DNA from: a virus
Direction: 5' to 3' (one strand)
IMG/VR virus record: IMGVR_UViG_3300027142_000052
Location: 1-25,398 of that record
DNA: 25,398 bases
In this document: piece by piece, positions 6,745-12,818 of the stretch
Position numbering within the stretch: the first letter of the stretch is position 1
How the letters are laid out: each line of letters begins with the position of its first letter
The notes under the pieces: generated by a model
Told to the model about the DNA's origin: nothing
Database searches by the model: none
The model's input: the letters and a program-made list of their open reading frames with translations, nothing else
Made by a program: the position numbers and the translations under genes

Positions 6745-8486
6745 TGGATAATGTCCTCTCTGCTTTGAGAGGCGATTTCAAGCTGTTCCTACAAGCACTG
6801 TGGCAACAGCTTGATCTACCCTCTCCTACCCGTGCTCAATACGCCATTGCTGATTACCTACAACACGGTCCTAAACGACTACAGATCCAAGCCTTCCGAG
6901 GAGTCGGTAAGAGCTGGATTACTGGAGCGTTTGTGTTGTGGACACTCTTCAATGACCCTGAGAAGAAGATTATGATCATCTCGGCTTCTAAGGAACGTGC
7001 GGATAACATGTCGATCTTCCTACAGAAGTTAATCATTGAGACACCGTGGTTAGTGCACCTTAGACCTAAGAGTGATGATAGTCGTTGGAGTCGCATTAGC
7101 TTTGATGTTAACTGTTCTCCTCACCAAGCACCATCAGTCAAAAGTGTAGGCATCACAGGTCAGCTTACTGGTAGCCGTGCAGACCTCATGATTCTTGATG
7201 ACATCGAAGTACCTGGCAACAGCATGACTGAGATGATGCGAGAGAAGCTATTGCAACTCTGTACGGAAGCTGAGTCTATCCTTACACCTAAAAAAGATAG
7301 TCGTATCATGTACCTCGGTACACCACAGACTACCTTTACCATCTACCGTAAGCTAGCAGAACGTAACTACCGTCCCTTTGTGTGGCCATCTCGTTACCCA
7401 CGTAAGGATAAACTATCACAGTATGAAGGTCTACTATCCCCACAGATTGTAGAAGACATAGAGATGGGTGTAGAGGAGTGGGCCCCTACAGATCCTGACC
7501 GTTTTACATCTGAAGATCTAGTAGAACGTGAAGCTGCTATGGGTCGTAGTAACTTTATGTTACAGTTTCAATTAGACACAACTTTGAGTGATGCAGAAAA
7601 GTTCCCACTTAAATTCAGTGATCTTGTCGTTACCGCTGTTAACCCGACTCAAGCGCCGGATGCTGTTGTGTGGTGCAGTGACCCTCGTAATTGTCTCAAG
7701 GATCTGCCTACGGTTGGCCTACCTGGCGATTACTTCTACTCCCCGATGCAGCTCCAAGGAGAGTGGAGTGCGTACAGTGAAACCATATGCTCAGTAGACC
7801 CTAGTGGTCGTGGTACAGATGAAACGGCAGCAACATACATAAGTCAAAAGAATGGATTTCTCTACGTTCACGAGGTACGAGCGTATCGCGACGGTTATAG
7901 CGATAACACACTTCTTGACATCCTTCGTGGGTGTAAGCGTTATAACGTTACCAAACTTGTTGTTGAAACAAACTTCGGAGACGGTATCGTCGCAGAGCTG
8001 TTTAAGAAGCACCTCCAACAAACTAAACAAGCAATAGACGTAGAGGAAGTACGTGCTAATGTCCGTAAAGAAGACCGTATCATCGATACCCTAGAACCAG
8101 TCCTTAACCAACATAGACTCATCGTAGATAGGTCGGTAGTAGAGTGGGACTATAACTCTAATAAAGATGCCCCTCCAGAGGATCGTCTACTGTATATGCT
8201 CTTCTACCAAATGTCTAGGATGTGTCGGGAGAAGGGTGCTGTTAAACACGACGACAGATTAGACTCATTAGCACAAGGTGTTAAATATTTCATTGATGCT
8301 ATGGGTATCTCTGCTTATGAAGCTGTTAAGATGCGTAAACAGGAGGAGTGGCAAGACATACTAGACACATTTATAGATGACCCAATAGCTGCTACAAACC
8401 ACCTAGTTATGGGGATGAATCTAGACCAAAGACGTAAGGCTAGAGGTAAGACAAAAAGCTCTACTCCTATGTGGATAAGCCTGTGA
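6744..8486 (+). CDS. Terminase large subunit (DNA maturase B, T7 gp19-like)
   Basis: 580 residues, close to T7 gp19 (about 586). Walker A is QAFRGVGKSW (residues ~49-58), Walker B is DLMILDDIEVP (~147-157) with the catalytic Glu, and the coupling motif is YLGTPQT (~190-196). The C-terminal nuclease domain shows SVDPSGRGTDE (Asp352, Asp359), VVETNFGDG (Glu408) and HDDRLDSLAQGVKYF, matching the acidic metal site of gp19. It is the ATP-driven motor that packs DNA into the prohead and cuts the concatemer. It is translationally coupled to the gene upstream and is followed by a long structured 3' region with a terminator. Confidence 0.95.
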   Translation: MDNVLSALRGDFKLFLQALWQQLDLPSPTRAQYAIADYLQHGPKRLQIQAFRGVGKSWITGAFVLWTLFNDPEKKIMIISASKERADNMSIFLQKLIIETPWLVHLRPKSDDSRWSRISFDVNCSPHQAPSVKSVGITGQLTGSRADLMILDDIEVPGNSMTEMMREKLLQLCTEAESILTPKKDSRIMYLGTPQTTFTIYRKLAERNYRPFVWPSRYPRKDKLSQYEGLLSPQIVEDIEMGVEEWAPTDPDRFTSEDLVEREAAMGRSNFMLQFQLDTTLSDAEKFPLKFSDLVVTAVNPTQAPDAVVWCSDPRNCLKDLPTVGLPGDYFYSPMQLQGEWSAYSETICSVDPSGRGTDETAATYISQKNGFLYVHEVRAYRDGYSDNTLLDILRGCKRYNVTKLVVETNFGDGIVAELFKKHLQQTKQAIDVEEVRANVRKEDRIIDTLEPVLNQHRLIVDRSVVEWDYNSNKDAPPEDRLLYMLFYQMSRMCREKGAVKHDDRLDSLAQGVKYFIDAMGISAYEAVKMRKQEEWQDILDTFIDDPIAATNHLVMGMNLDQRRKARGKTKSSTPMWISL

Positions 8487-8503
8487 CAGTTACTACAACT
8501 GTC
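8485..8503 (+). repeat. Perfect hairpin on the TerL stop codon
   Basis: GACAGTT-ACTAC-AACTGTC, a 7-bp perfect stem with a 5-nt loop that includes the last two bases of the TGA stop. No T-run follows. It may protect the 3' end of the mRNA or slow ribosomes at the stop; this is inference. Confidence 0.55.
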
Positions 8504-8802
8504 TACTGCTGAGATCCATTGCGCTGGAATTGATCTTGAGATCCCACCCGTTAAGCGGGAGCTGAAGGGTGGATCAGACCCCGTGAATGGAGAGAGACAT
8601 GCCTCTATCGAGACACATCTCTCTCTTTATTAATGTCCCTGGGAATGGACATTCTGTAAGTACTACTAAACCCCAAAGACACAAACTTCCACTCCACTGA
8701 ACTATTAATGTTAATACTGTGAGTACTGTGAGGGATTAGGAGCGCAGCTCCTCCCACTACCGTCACTACTGTTATTAACTCTCTCCTCACTTCCGTTAAC
8801 GT
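8504..8802 (+). other. Gene-free stretch with a row of hairpins
   Basis: About 300 bases without a supported gene on either strand. It holds a long imperfect hairpin at 8540-8575 (GATCCCACCC with GGGTGGATC, one bulged C), the terminator at 8590-8630, a 7-bp perfect hairpin at 8632-8653 (AATGTCC/GGACATT), a tandem 9-bp repeat TACTGTGAG at 8715-8732, and a GC hairpin at 8738-8752 (AGGAGC-GCA-GCTCCT). The run TAATAC (8712-8717) followed by GGGA (8732-8735) recalls parts of a T7-class promoter, but with the wrong spacing. Confidence 0.6.
8590..8630 (+). terminator. Rho-independent terminator after TerL
   Basis: GAGAGAGA (8590-8597) pairs with TCTCTCTC (8618-8625); a shorter inner stem CTC-TATC-GAG closes the top, and TTTATT follows. 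This is a strong terminator shape for the late packaging unit. Confidence 0.75.
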
Positions 8803-8985
8803 ATGAGTAGAACTTATCGTAAGACACCTACACATGTCTTTAGAGCAGTACAAACTTATAGTGAGTTAAAGCAACAGTCATTCGATGATGATGGTTATAC
8901 GGTATCCACTCGGCATCGTTATATCCCGTCATTGTATGATGACATACGTCCTTCTTCTTACAACCAATTAGATCATAAGTCGTAA
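8803..8985 (+). CDS. Unrecognised 60-residue protein
   Basis: 60 residues starting MSRTYRKTPTHVFRAVQTY, basic at the N-terminus and Asp/Tyr-rich afterwards. I recall similar short proteins in cyanophages but know no function. It lies 28 bases upstream of thyX and downstream of the hairpin cluster, so both may be read from a promoter in 8640-8800. No Shine-Dalgarno site is visible. Confidence 0.55.
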   Translation: MSRTYRKTPTHVFRAVQTYSELKQQSFDDDGYTVSTRHRYIPSLYDDIRPSSYNQLDHKS

Positions 8986-9013
8986 TCCACTTCGTTACTC
9001 ACGACCACCACTA

Positions 9014-9664
9014 ATGCATACTACCACCCCACCACTTCACTCCGTTCAGCTAGTACACATTACCCCTAACGCTGAAGAGCTTATAGCTTACATGGCTAGG
9101 GTAAGTAACCCAGCTAATCAAAACAACACTGAGACCAGTGCTAAGTTAATTAAGTATCTTATTGACCATCAACATTGGTCACCCTTTGAGATGGTTAATA
9201 TGTGTGTATCTATAGAGACAACAAGGAGTATAGCAGCACAGATCTTACGACATAGGAGCTTTAGCTTCCAGGAGTTTAGCCAACGGTATGCTGAAGTACA
9301 GCTCAGACCTGAGTTACCAGAGATGAGAAGGCAGGATCTGAAAAATAGACAGAACAGTGTTGATGACCTTCCTCTTGGTGTGTTGCATGAATGCGATCAA
9401 GTAGTTGGACAAGCATTGGTAACTAGTTACCGAGCATATGAACGTCTGTTAGAACTAGGTGTAGCTAAAGAGTGTGCTAGAGAAGTATTACCTCTTTGTA
9501 CACCCACTAAGTTGTATATGAACGGTACCATTAGGTCTTGGATTCACTACTGTCAACTACGCTGCGGTAACGGTACACAAGAGGAGCATAGGATCATTGC
9601 CAATGGTGCCTATAAGCTCCTACAAGAGCATCTACCTAGTGTGTGCTCTGCATTCACTGTCTAA
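9014..9664 (+). CDS. thyX: Flavin-dependent thymidylate synthase ThyX
   Basis: 216 residues, the usual length. The ThyX signature is present as RHRSFSFQEFSQRY (residues 79-92), with the substrate-binding arginines and the Ser of the family motif RHRxxSxxxxSxR. Further conserved parts are ARVSNP near the N-terminus and HWSPFEM. The enzyme makes dTMP from dUMP with methylene-tetrahydrofolate and NADPH through FAD. It fits with the ribonucleotide reductase and MazG-like genes at 22.2-24.6 kb to supply dNTPs, but is separated from them and sits at the end of the late block. The ATG at 9014 has no clear Shine-Dalgarno site; no better start is seen. Confidence 0.95.
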   Translation: MHTTTPPLHSVQLVHITPNAEELIAYMARVSNPANQNNTETSAKLIKYLIDHQHWSPFEMVNMCVSIETTRSIAAQILRHRSFSFQEFSQRYAEVQLRPELPEMRRQDLKNRQNSVDDLPLGVLHECDQVVGQALVTSYRAYERLLELGVAKECAREVLPLCTPTKLYMNGTIRSWIHYCQLRCGNGTQEEHRIIANGAYKLLQEHLPSVCSAFTV

Positions 9665-9713
9665 CGTGTTAGAGGGGCCTCTCTACCGACGCTGGGGGGG
9701 GTCTCCTTAATTT

Positions 9714-9741
9714 TTGACATAATTTTAACAAGCCTTATATC
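9714..9741 (+). promoter_or_regulatory. Sigma70-type promoter P1
   Basis: TTGACA (9714-9719, full consensus), 16-base AT-rich spacer, TATATC (9736-9741, 4 of 6). It sits inside the loop of a 9-bp inverted repeat of G and C runs (9692-9700 with 9761-9769). It would start RNA near 9748, upstream of the hairpin-rich region and with no gene for some 760 bases. Confidence 0.55.
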
Positions 9742-9812
9742 GACAGTGGACCTCGTAATTCCCCCCCAGTGCCCCCCTCTTGCGATCAAGGACTCACACG
9801 GTATAACAATAG

Positions 9813-9930
9813 ACACCACTGTATATAGTGCACTGCTAGCCAGTGGTATACTAATTGGTAGCGGTGGAGTACTGGGTACAGCTGGTTAGTAACTGGTGGT
9901 GGAAGGGTATAACGCTATATGTAGTGGTGT
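9813..9930 (+). ncRNA. Candidate structured RNA of about 118 nt
   Basis: The ends pair as ACACCACTGTATATAG (9813-9828) with CTATATGTAGTGGTGT (9915-9930), 14 of 16 positions complementary. Inside are CACTG-CTAGC-CAGTG (9831-9845, perfect), GTAC-TGG-GTAC (9869-9879) and the dyad GTTAGTAAC. It begins about 65 bases downstream of the expected start from P1. No open frame of note lies in it. Whether it is an RNA product, a DNA cruciform or a protein-binding array is not decided by the sequence. Confidence 0.4.
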
Positions 9931-9943
9931 TAGGATATGGTGA

Positions 9944-9963
9944 CACTAGGTAGATACCAAGTG
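9944..9963 (+). repeat. Imperfect palindrome, possible operator
   Basis: CACTAGGTAGATACCAAGTG reads as CACT-a-GGTA-ga-TACC-a-AGTG, a 20-base dyad that could bind a dimeric protein or form a short hairpin. A further stem follows at 9966-9971/9990-9995 (CTGTCT with AGACAG), and another with one mismatch at 10023-10030/10040-10047. Confidence 0.35.
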
Positions 9964-10227
9964 ATCTGTCTGCCCCTCTTAACTCAGTTAGACAGTGCAG
10001 CTATAACGCTCTCAGACACGCCTAGAAGCGGCTATAAGGCGCCTCTAACAGTTAATAGGTATACTGAGCCCTAGAGCACAGTAGAGAGGCATTGTAGACG
10101 GTTATCAATAGTTTGTTCACACTCACGCTACTTATCACCTAGGTCCGTACGACATACACCACGATACCAAACCACTATGTGGTACCGATGCCACCACTAA
10201 TTGGTAGCTAGGAGCCCAACTTAGGGC

Positions 10228-10256
10228 TTGACAAGGCGGCTCGGATGGGCTATGGT
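10228..10256 (+). promoter_or_regulatory. Strong sigma70-type early promoter P2
   Basis: TTGACA (10228-10233), exactly 17 bases of spacer, TATGGT (10251-10256). Transcription would start near 10263 and run into the early genes at 10512 onward. A GC-rich hairpin begins at once (10267-10278 with 10283-10295, GGCG-agac-CGCC at its tip), and a second, partly exclusive stem (GACCGC 10280-10285 with GCGGTC 10305-10310) is possible. This is the best candidate for the promoter read by host RNA polymerase on infection. Confidence 0.7.
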
Positions 10257-10347
10257 AGGTTCATCGGTGGGGGAGGCGAGACCGCCACTCCTCACTCAGC
10301 ACCAGCGGTCCTTTCGCTACGCTTCAGCACCTAGACAATTGCATATT

Positions 10348-10430
10348 TAGGTCGTCACAAGACGGAACTAGTGGAGCGAGCGATCCCACGAGTAGTTATA
10401 GGTTGCAACCCGACCTGACTACACGACCTA
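10348..10430 (+). ncRNA. Branched structured leader RNA candidate
   Basis: TAGGTCGT (10348-10355) pairs perfectly with ACGACCTA (10423-10430). Enclosed are a 9-bp arm, AACTAGTGG with CCAC-gag-TAGTT, and a self-complementary GGTTGCAACC. The layout is a three-way junction in the 5' leader downstream of P2 and upstream of the first early gene. It is not a tRNA: the T-arm stem does not pair. It may regulate early gene expression or protect the 5' end. Confidence 0.35.
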
Positions 10431-10511
10431 GTGTGCGTTAGCACTAACACAGAGCCACATGTGTTTAATAAATTAGATCATGGCAATTGTCCACCATTAA
10501 CGGAGTTAACT

Positions 10512-10664
10512 ATGTCCCTTACTCTTGACCGTAAAGTAGCTACTGGTCTTCTCAGTAAAGCTACTACTGGTAATGATCTCTTGTCTGTACTTGAGATGAT
10601 TACATCTACCTTTACCAAACCACCTGTTAACAACGAACCTACACTTGAGGAGATTGAGTTTTAA
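10512..10664 (+). CDS. First early gene, unrecognised 50-residue protein
   Basis: 50 residues, starting MSLTLDRKVATGLLSKATTG and ending in acidic PTLEEIEF. The ATG at 10512 is chosen over an upstream GTG (10431) because GGAG lies just upstream (CGGAG at 10501-10505) and because the GTG lies inside the leader hairpin. It is the first gene after promoter P2. No family recognised. Confidence 0.6.
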   Translation: MSLTLDRKVATGLLSKATTGNDLLSVLEMITSTFTKPPVNNEPTLEEIEF

Positions 10665-10738
10665 TGCTAGCTTTAGCTATCCTAATCATCGGCACCATTT
10701 ACACTATTAAGGAGGTCAATGACAACGTATTCCTTTGA
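10664..10738 (+). CDS. 24-residue candidate membrane peptide
   Basis: The stop of the previous gene and this start overlap as TAATG. The product, MLALAILIIGTIYTIKEVND plus NVFL, is a single hydrophobic helix with a short polar end. It ends inside the next gene (overlap 20 bases). The pattern of coupling used throughout this cluster supports translation, but the reading frame is short enough to be chance, and it also contains the Shine-Dalgarno site of the next gene. Confidence 0.4.
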   Translation: MLALAILIIGTIYTIKEVNDNVFL

Positions 10739-10937
10739 TCAATTGCGTGATGCTGTGCAGGAATGCACCAGCTATGATCTTGTTCAACGCTTTAGTGATG
10801 ATGAGGATGAGTATGTACTCGTTGATCCTTATGGAGATGTGGATGGTGAGCCCTTCTATGATCTTAATGATGTAGAAGACTTCATCCGCAATAACGATCA
10901 AGTTGATCAGTACCTCTACGAACTCACCAACAAATGA
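10719..10937 (+). CDS. Unrecognised acidic early protein
   Basis: 72 residues, strongly acidic (Asp/Glu-rich, for example FSDDEDEYVLVDPYGDVDGE). AAGGAGG at 10709-10715 is one of the few consensus Shine-Dalgarno sites in the window, so the protein should be made in quantity early. Acidic small early proteins of phages often mimic DNA or bind host enzymes; that is inference here. It overlaps the next gene by ATGA. Confidence 0.7.
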   Translation: MTTYSFDQLRDAVQECTSYDLVQRFSDDEDEYVLVDPYGDVDGEPFYDLNDVEDFIRNNDQVDQYLYELTNK

Positions 10938-11083
10938 CTTATACCATTTCACGTATGGATGATGAGGGCAACTGGATTGCTCTTGAGTCATTCGAGACAT
11001 ATAGTGAGGCTGAGATGAATCACGATTGGTATAGTGACAAATATCCCTATGCCTTAGTTGATATCGTCAGCACACTAGAGTAA
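10934..11083 (+). CDS. Unrecognised 49-residue early protein
   Basis: 49 residues, MTYTISRMDDEGNWIALESF at the start, acidic, ATGA overlap with the preceding gene. No family recognised. After its stop there are 61 bases without a gene before the anti-restriction-like gene; the stretch contains no clear promoter or terminator. Confidence 0.6.
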   Translation: MTYTISRMDDEGNWIALESFETYSEAEMNHDWYSDKYPYALVDIVSTLE

Positions 11084-11144
11084 CACTTGTCCCTTTCATT
11101 CACATAATTTGTTCACTACGTTCACAATCACGAGGCCTAACGTT

Positions 11145-11720
11145 ATGACCACTGCTGTTGTTCCATTTATGCTCAAGGGTGATGCACTTGTTGCATTCGT
11201 CGATGAGAGAATGGAATTAGTTAACCGGGGTGAGCAGACTCGCACTGAGATGATCAAGGACGCTGGCTACATGTATGACAATGGTAAGCCTATGTACACT
11301 GAGTTCTACACTGAGCTACTCAATGCACGAGGTATTGTACCCACCACTGATACAGACAAAGCTGATCAAGAGTATGATGACCTGACCAGTGAGGAGAAGG
11401 ATCTCTATGATAAGATCACTGATATGCTTGGTGAGAAGTGGACTCATGAGGAGACTATTGAGTTCATGGATGAGCTGTATGAGAATGGCATCAACACTGC
11501 TAGTGAGTTTGAGGAAGCTTATGAGTACACCCATGATAGCTACTCTAGCTATGCTGAGAAAGAGTTCAGTGAGTACTTTTGTATCGAAGTGATGGGAGCT
11601 GAGATTCCAGAGTGTGTCCTCTGTGCTGTAGATTGGCAAGCTGTGTGGGATCATAACCTACGTTATGACTTCTGTAGCATTGAGACTGTTAACGGTACCT
11701 TCTTCTTTCGTAATAACTGA
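11145..11720 (+). CDS. AbrB-type segment fused to ArdA-like anti-restriction domain
   Basis: 191 residues. Residues ~8-65 follow the pattern of the N-terminal part of cyanobacterial AbrB-type regulators (cyAbrB): L-x-G-x-x-L ... R-x-E ... GY ... FYTELLNARGI, where cyAbrB proteins read roughly CGY ... DFYxALLxARGI. Residues ~95-190 look like an ArdA-type anti-restriction protein: FEEAYEYTHDSYSSYAEKEF, then IPECVLCAVDWQAVWDHNL and a C-terminal SIETVNGTFFFRNN; the protein is highly acidic, as expected for a DNA mimic. ArdA proteins block type I restriction enzymes. The ATG at 11145 with GAGG upstream is preferred over a TTG at 11109. Early position fits a defence-blocking job. The domain calls are from motif reading and need a profile search. 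Confidence 0.6.
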   Translation: MTTAVVPFMLKGDALVAFVDERMELVNRGEQTRTEMIKDAGYMYDNGKPMYTEFYTELLNARGIVPTTDTDKADQEYDDLTSEEKDLYDKITDMLGEKWTHEETIEFMDELYENGINTASEFEEAYEYTHDSYSSYAEKEFSEYFCIEVMGAEIPECVLCAVDWQAVWDHNLRYDFCSIETVNGTFFFRNN

Positions 11721-11722
11721 TT

Positions 11723-11881
11723 ATGCATAACTTTAGAGTTGTACTTGACAGCGTTGACAACCCTGGTAAGTTCACCTTCATTGATGTTGACAACGCTAAG
11801 GACCTAGAGGATTGTATCAACTCTATTCGTACTGAATGGGATCATCAGTTCACTATTCAACAAATCACTGAGGTTAACTAA
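11723..11881 (+). CDS. Unrecognised 52-residue early protein
   Basis: 52 residues with an alternating beta-like first half (FRVVLDSVDNPGKFTFIDV) and an acidic helix, three bases after the preceding stop and coupled to the next gene by TAATG. A small alpha/beta fold is likely. Function unknown. Confidence 0.6.
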   Translation: MHNFRVVLDSVDNPGKFTFIDVDNAKDLEDCINSIRTEWDHQFTIQQITEVN

Positions 11882-12051
11882 TGACTATCTTGCAATACAA
11901 AGTCATGTCGTACATCACAGCTGATGATACTCAGCCATACTGTCACGGGTATTACGATACAGAAGAAGCAGCCCAACGTGTAGCAAACGACTACAATAAC
12001 ATGTGGGCATACATCGAGCACAAACTCTACGCAAAGGTTGAGCACGTATGA
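11881..12051 (+). CDS. Unrecognised 56-residue early protein
   Basis: 56 residues (starts MTILQYKVMSYITADDTQPY), with a beta-hairpin-like first half, then a helix EEAAQRVANDYNNMW. The spacing recalls small host-takeover proteins of cyanophages, but no match is claimed. Coupled on both sides (TAATG before, ATGA after). Confidence 0.6.
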   Translation: MTILQYKVMSYITADDTQPYCHGYYDTEEAAQRVANDYNNMWAYIEHKLYAKVEHV

Positions 12052-12203
12052 CTGAACAAAACATTATCCTTGCTGTGATTGGTATGGTTGGATTGTTTGC
12101 TACGGCTACTATCTTCCAACGTGCTAATCGCATCACTAGCCGCTACTACGCTAACAAGATCAATCGTGATCTTATCGATCTCAATAACCGCACCTTTAAC
12201 TGA
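12048..12203 (+). CDS. Small single-pass membrane protein
   Basis: 51 residues: a membrane segment at residues ~5-22 (NIILAVIGMVGLFATATIF) followed by a basic, Asn-rich tail. It could act on the host membrane early in infection. It starts by ATGA overlap; a 20-base gap follows. Confidence 0.6.
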   Translation: MTEQNIILAVIGMVGLFATATIFQRANRITSRYYANKINRDLIDLNNRTFN

Positions 12204-12223
12204 CCGCCACCCACTTAACTAAG

Positions 12224-12469
12224 ATGACTGTTTTCACACTCACAAACTACTGCGATTGCGGTTCTACCAACATTCTTGGTGTCTTCAATAGTATGGAGGC
12301 TGTGATTGAGCGTATGCGTGTCTTGGCTGCTATGACTGATCCTGGTGATGAGTATCGCATTGAATGCTTTGAGGTAAAGACCTTTGAGGAAGAGGAGGAG
12401 AACACTTCACGTATCCTTCGCTCTCGTGCAGAGTGGAAGGCTAAGCAAGCTAAGATGGAGGAAGAGTGA
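12224..12469 (+). CDS. Unrecognised 81-residue early protein
   Basis: 81 residues. The first half is beta-like with a CDCGS turn and a helix SMEAVIERMRVLAAM; the second half is an acidic then mixed-charge helix (EEEEENTSRILRSRAEWKAK). The overall pattern (strand, Ser/Met-x-E-A-V helix, strand) is shared by many small phage proteins. No function known. Its stop overlaps the next start (TGATG). Confidence 0.6.
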   Translation: MTVFTLTNYCDCGSTNILGVFNSMEAVIERMRVLAAMTDPGDEYRIECFEVKTFEEEEENTSRILRSRAEWKAKQAKMEEE

Positions 12470-12648
12470 TGCATGACACTGCTATTAAAGTTGATGTCTA
12501 CCCTGATGAATTCAAGCCTATTATGAAGGCACTCAAGTACTCGCTATTGTGTGATGACTCACGCAAGGTATTGACTGGTGATGAGTGGTCTACTCTTAAT
12601 GGGTGGCTTGACTACTTCTCTGATGTTGCACTTAATGAGGGTATCTAA
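12469..12648 (+). CDS. Unrecognised 59-residue early protein
   Basis: 59 residues beginning MHDTAIKVDVYPDEFKPIMK, acidic, Trp-containing C-terminal helix (DEWSTLNGWLDYFSD). The ATG at 12469 is preferred to a GTG three bases upstream because it makes the TGATG overlap seen across this cluster. No family recognised. Confidence 0.6.
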   Translation: MHDTAIKVDVYPDEFKPIMKALKYSLLCDDSRKVLTGDEWSTLNGWLDYFSDVALNEGI

Positions 12649-12818
12649 TGGCTAAAGCATTGACTGATGAACAACGTAAACTGCGTCTTGAGATGATTGA
12701 TATCGTAGCTCAAGGCATTAAGACACAAGCTCATGCTGGCTACTATGATGCTGCTCAAGTAGAGTACCTGACAACACAGGTTAAGCGTGTTGCTAAGTTC
12801 CTTTGCGTTGCTAACTAA
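12648..12818 (+). CDS. Unrecognised 56-residue helical early protein
   Basis: 56 residues, all helical and slightly basic (EQRKLRLEMIDIVAQGIK, then VEYLTTQVKRVAKFL). TAATG overlaps at both ends. Function unknown. Confidence 0.6.
   Translation: MAKALTDEQRKLRLEMIDIVAQGIKTQAHAGYYDAAQVEYLTTQVKRVAKFLCVAN

Larger units (their letters stand above)
9665..10511 (+). other. Long non-coding structured region, likely genome-end region
   Basis: About 850 bases with no convincing gene on either strand, between thyX (end of the late genes) and the first early gene. It contains two sigma70-like promoters, G8 and C7/C6 runs, many inverted repeats, nine or so CTAG sites, a 13-bp direct repeat ACTAATTGGTAGC (9850-9862 and 10196-10208), and TATAACGCT twice (9908-9916, 10002-10010). 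In T7-like phages the terminal repeats and early host-type promoters lie here, so the physical genome end is expected in this stretch; only one copy of a terminal repeat would appear in a circularised assembly. Confidence 0.7.

Noticed and set aside
9937-10074. 45-codon open frame (ATG at 9937) in the non-coding block
   Set aside because: No Shine-Dalgarno site, no overlap with another gene, composition not like the proteins around it, and it crosses several inverted repeats; more likely chance.
10395-10420. tRNA T-arm-like sequence GGTTGCAACC
   Set aside because: The flanking bases do not make a 5-bp T-stem, C56 is missing, and no anticodon or acceptor arm fits; it is a plain palindrome.
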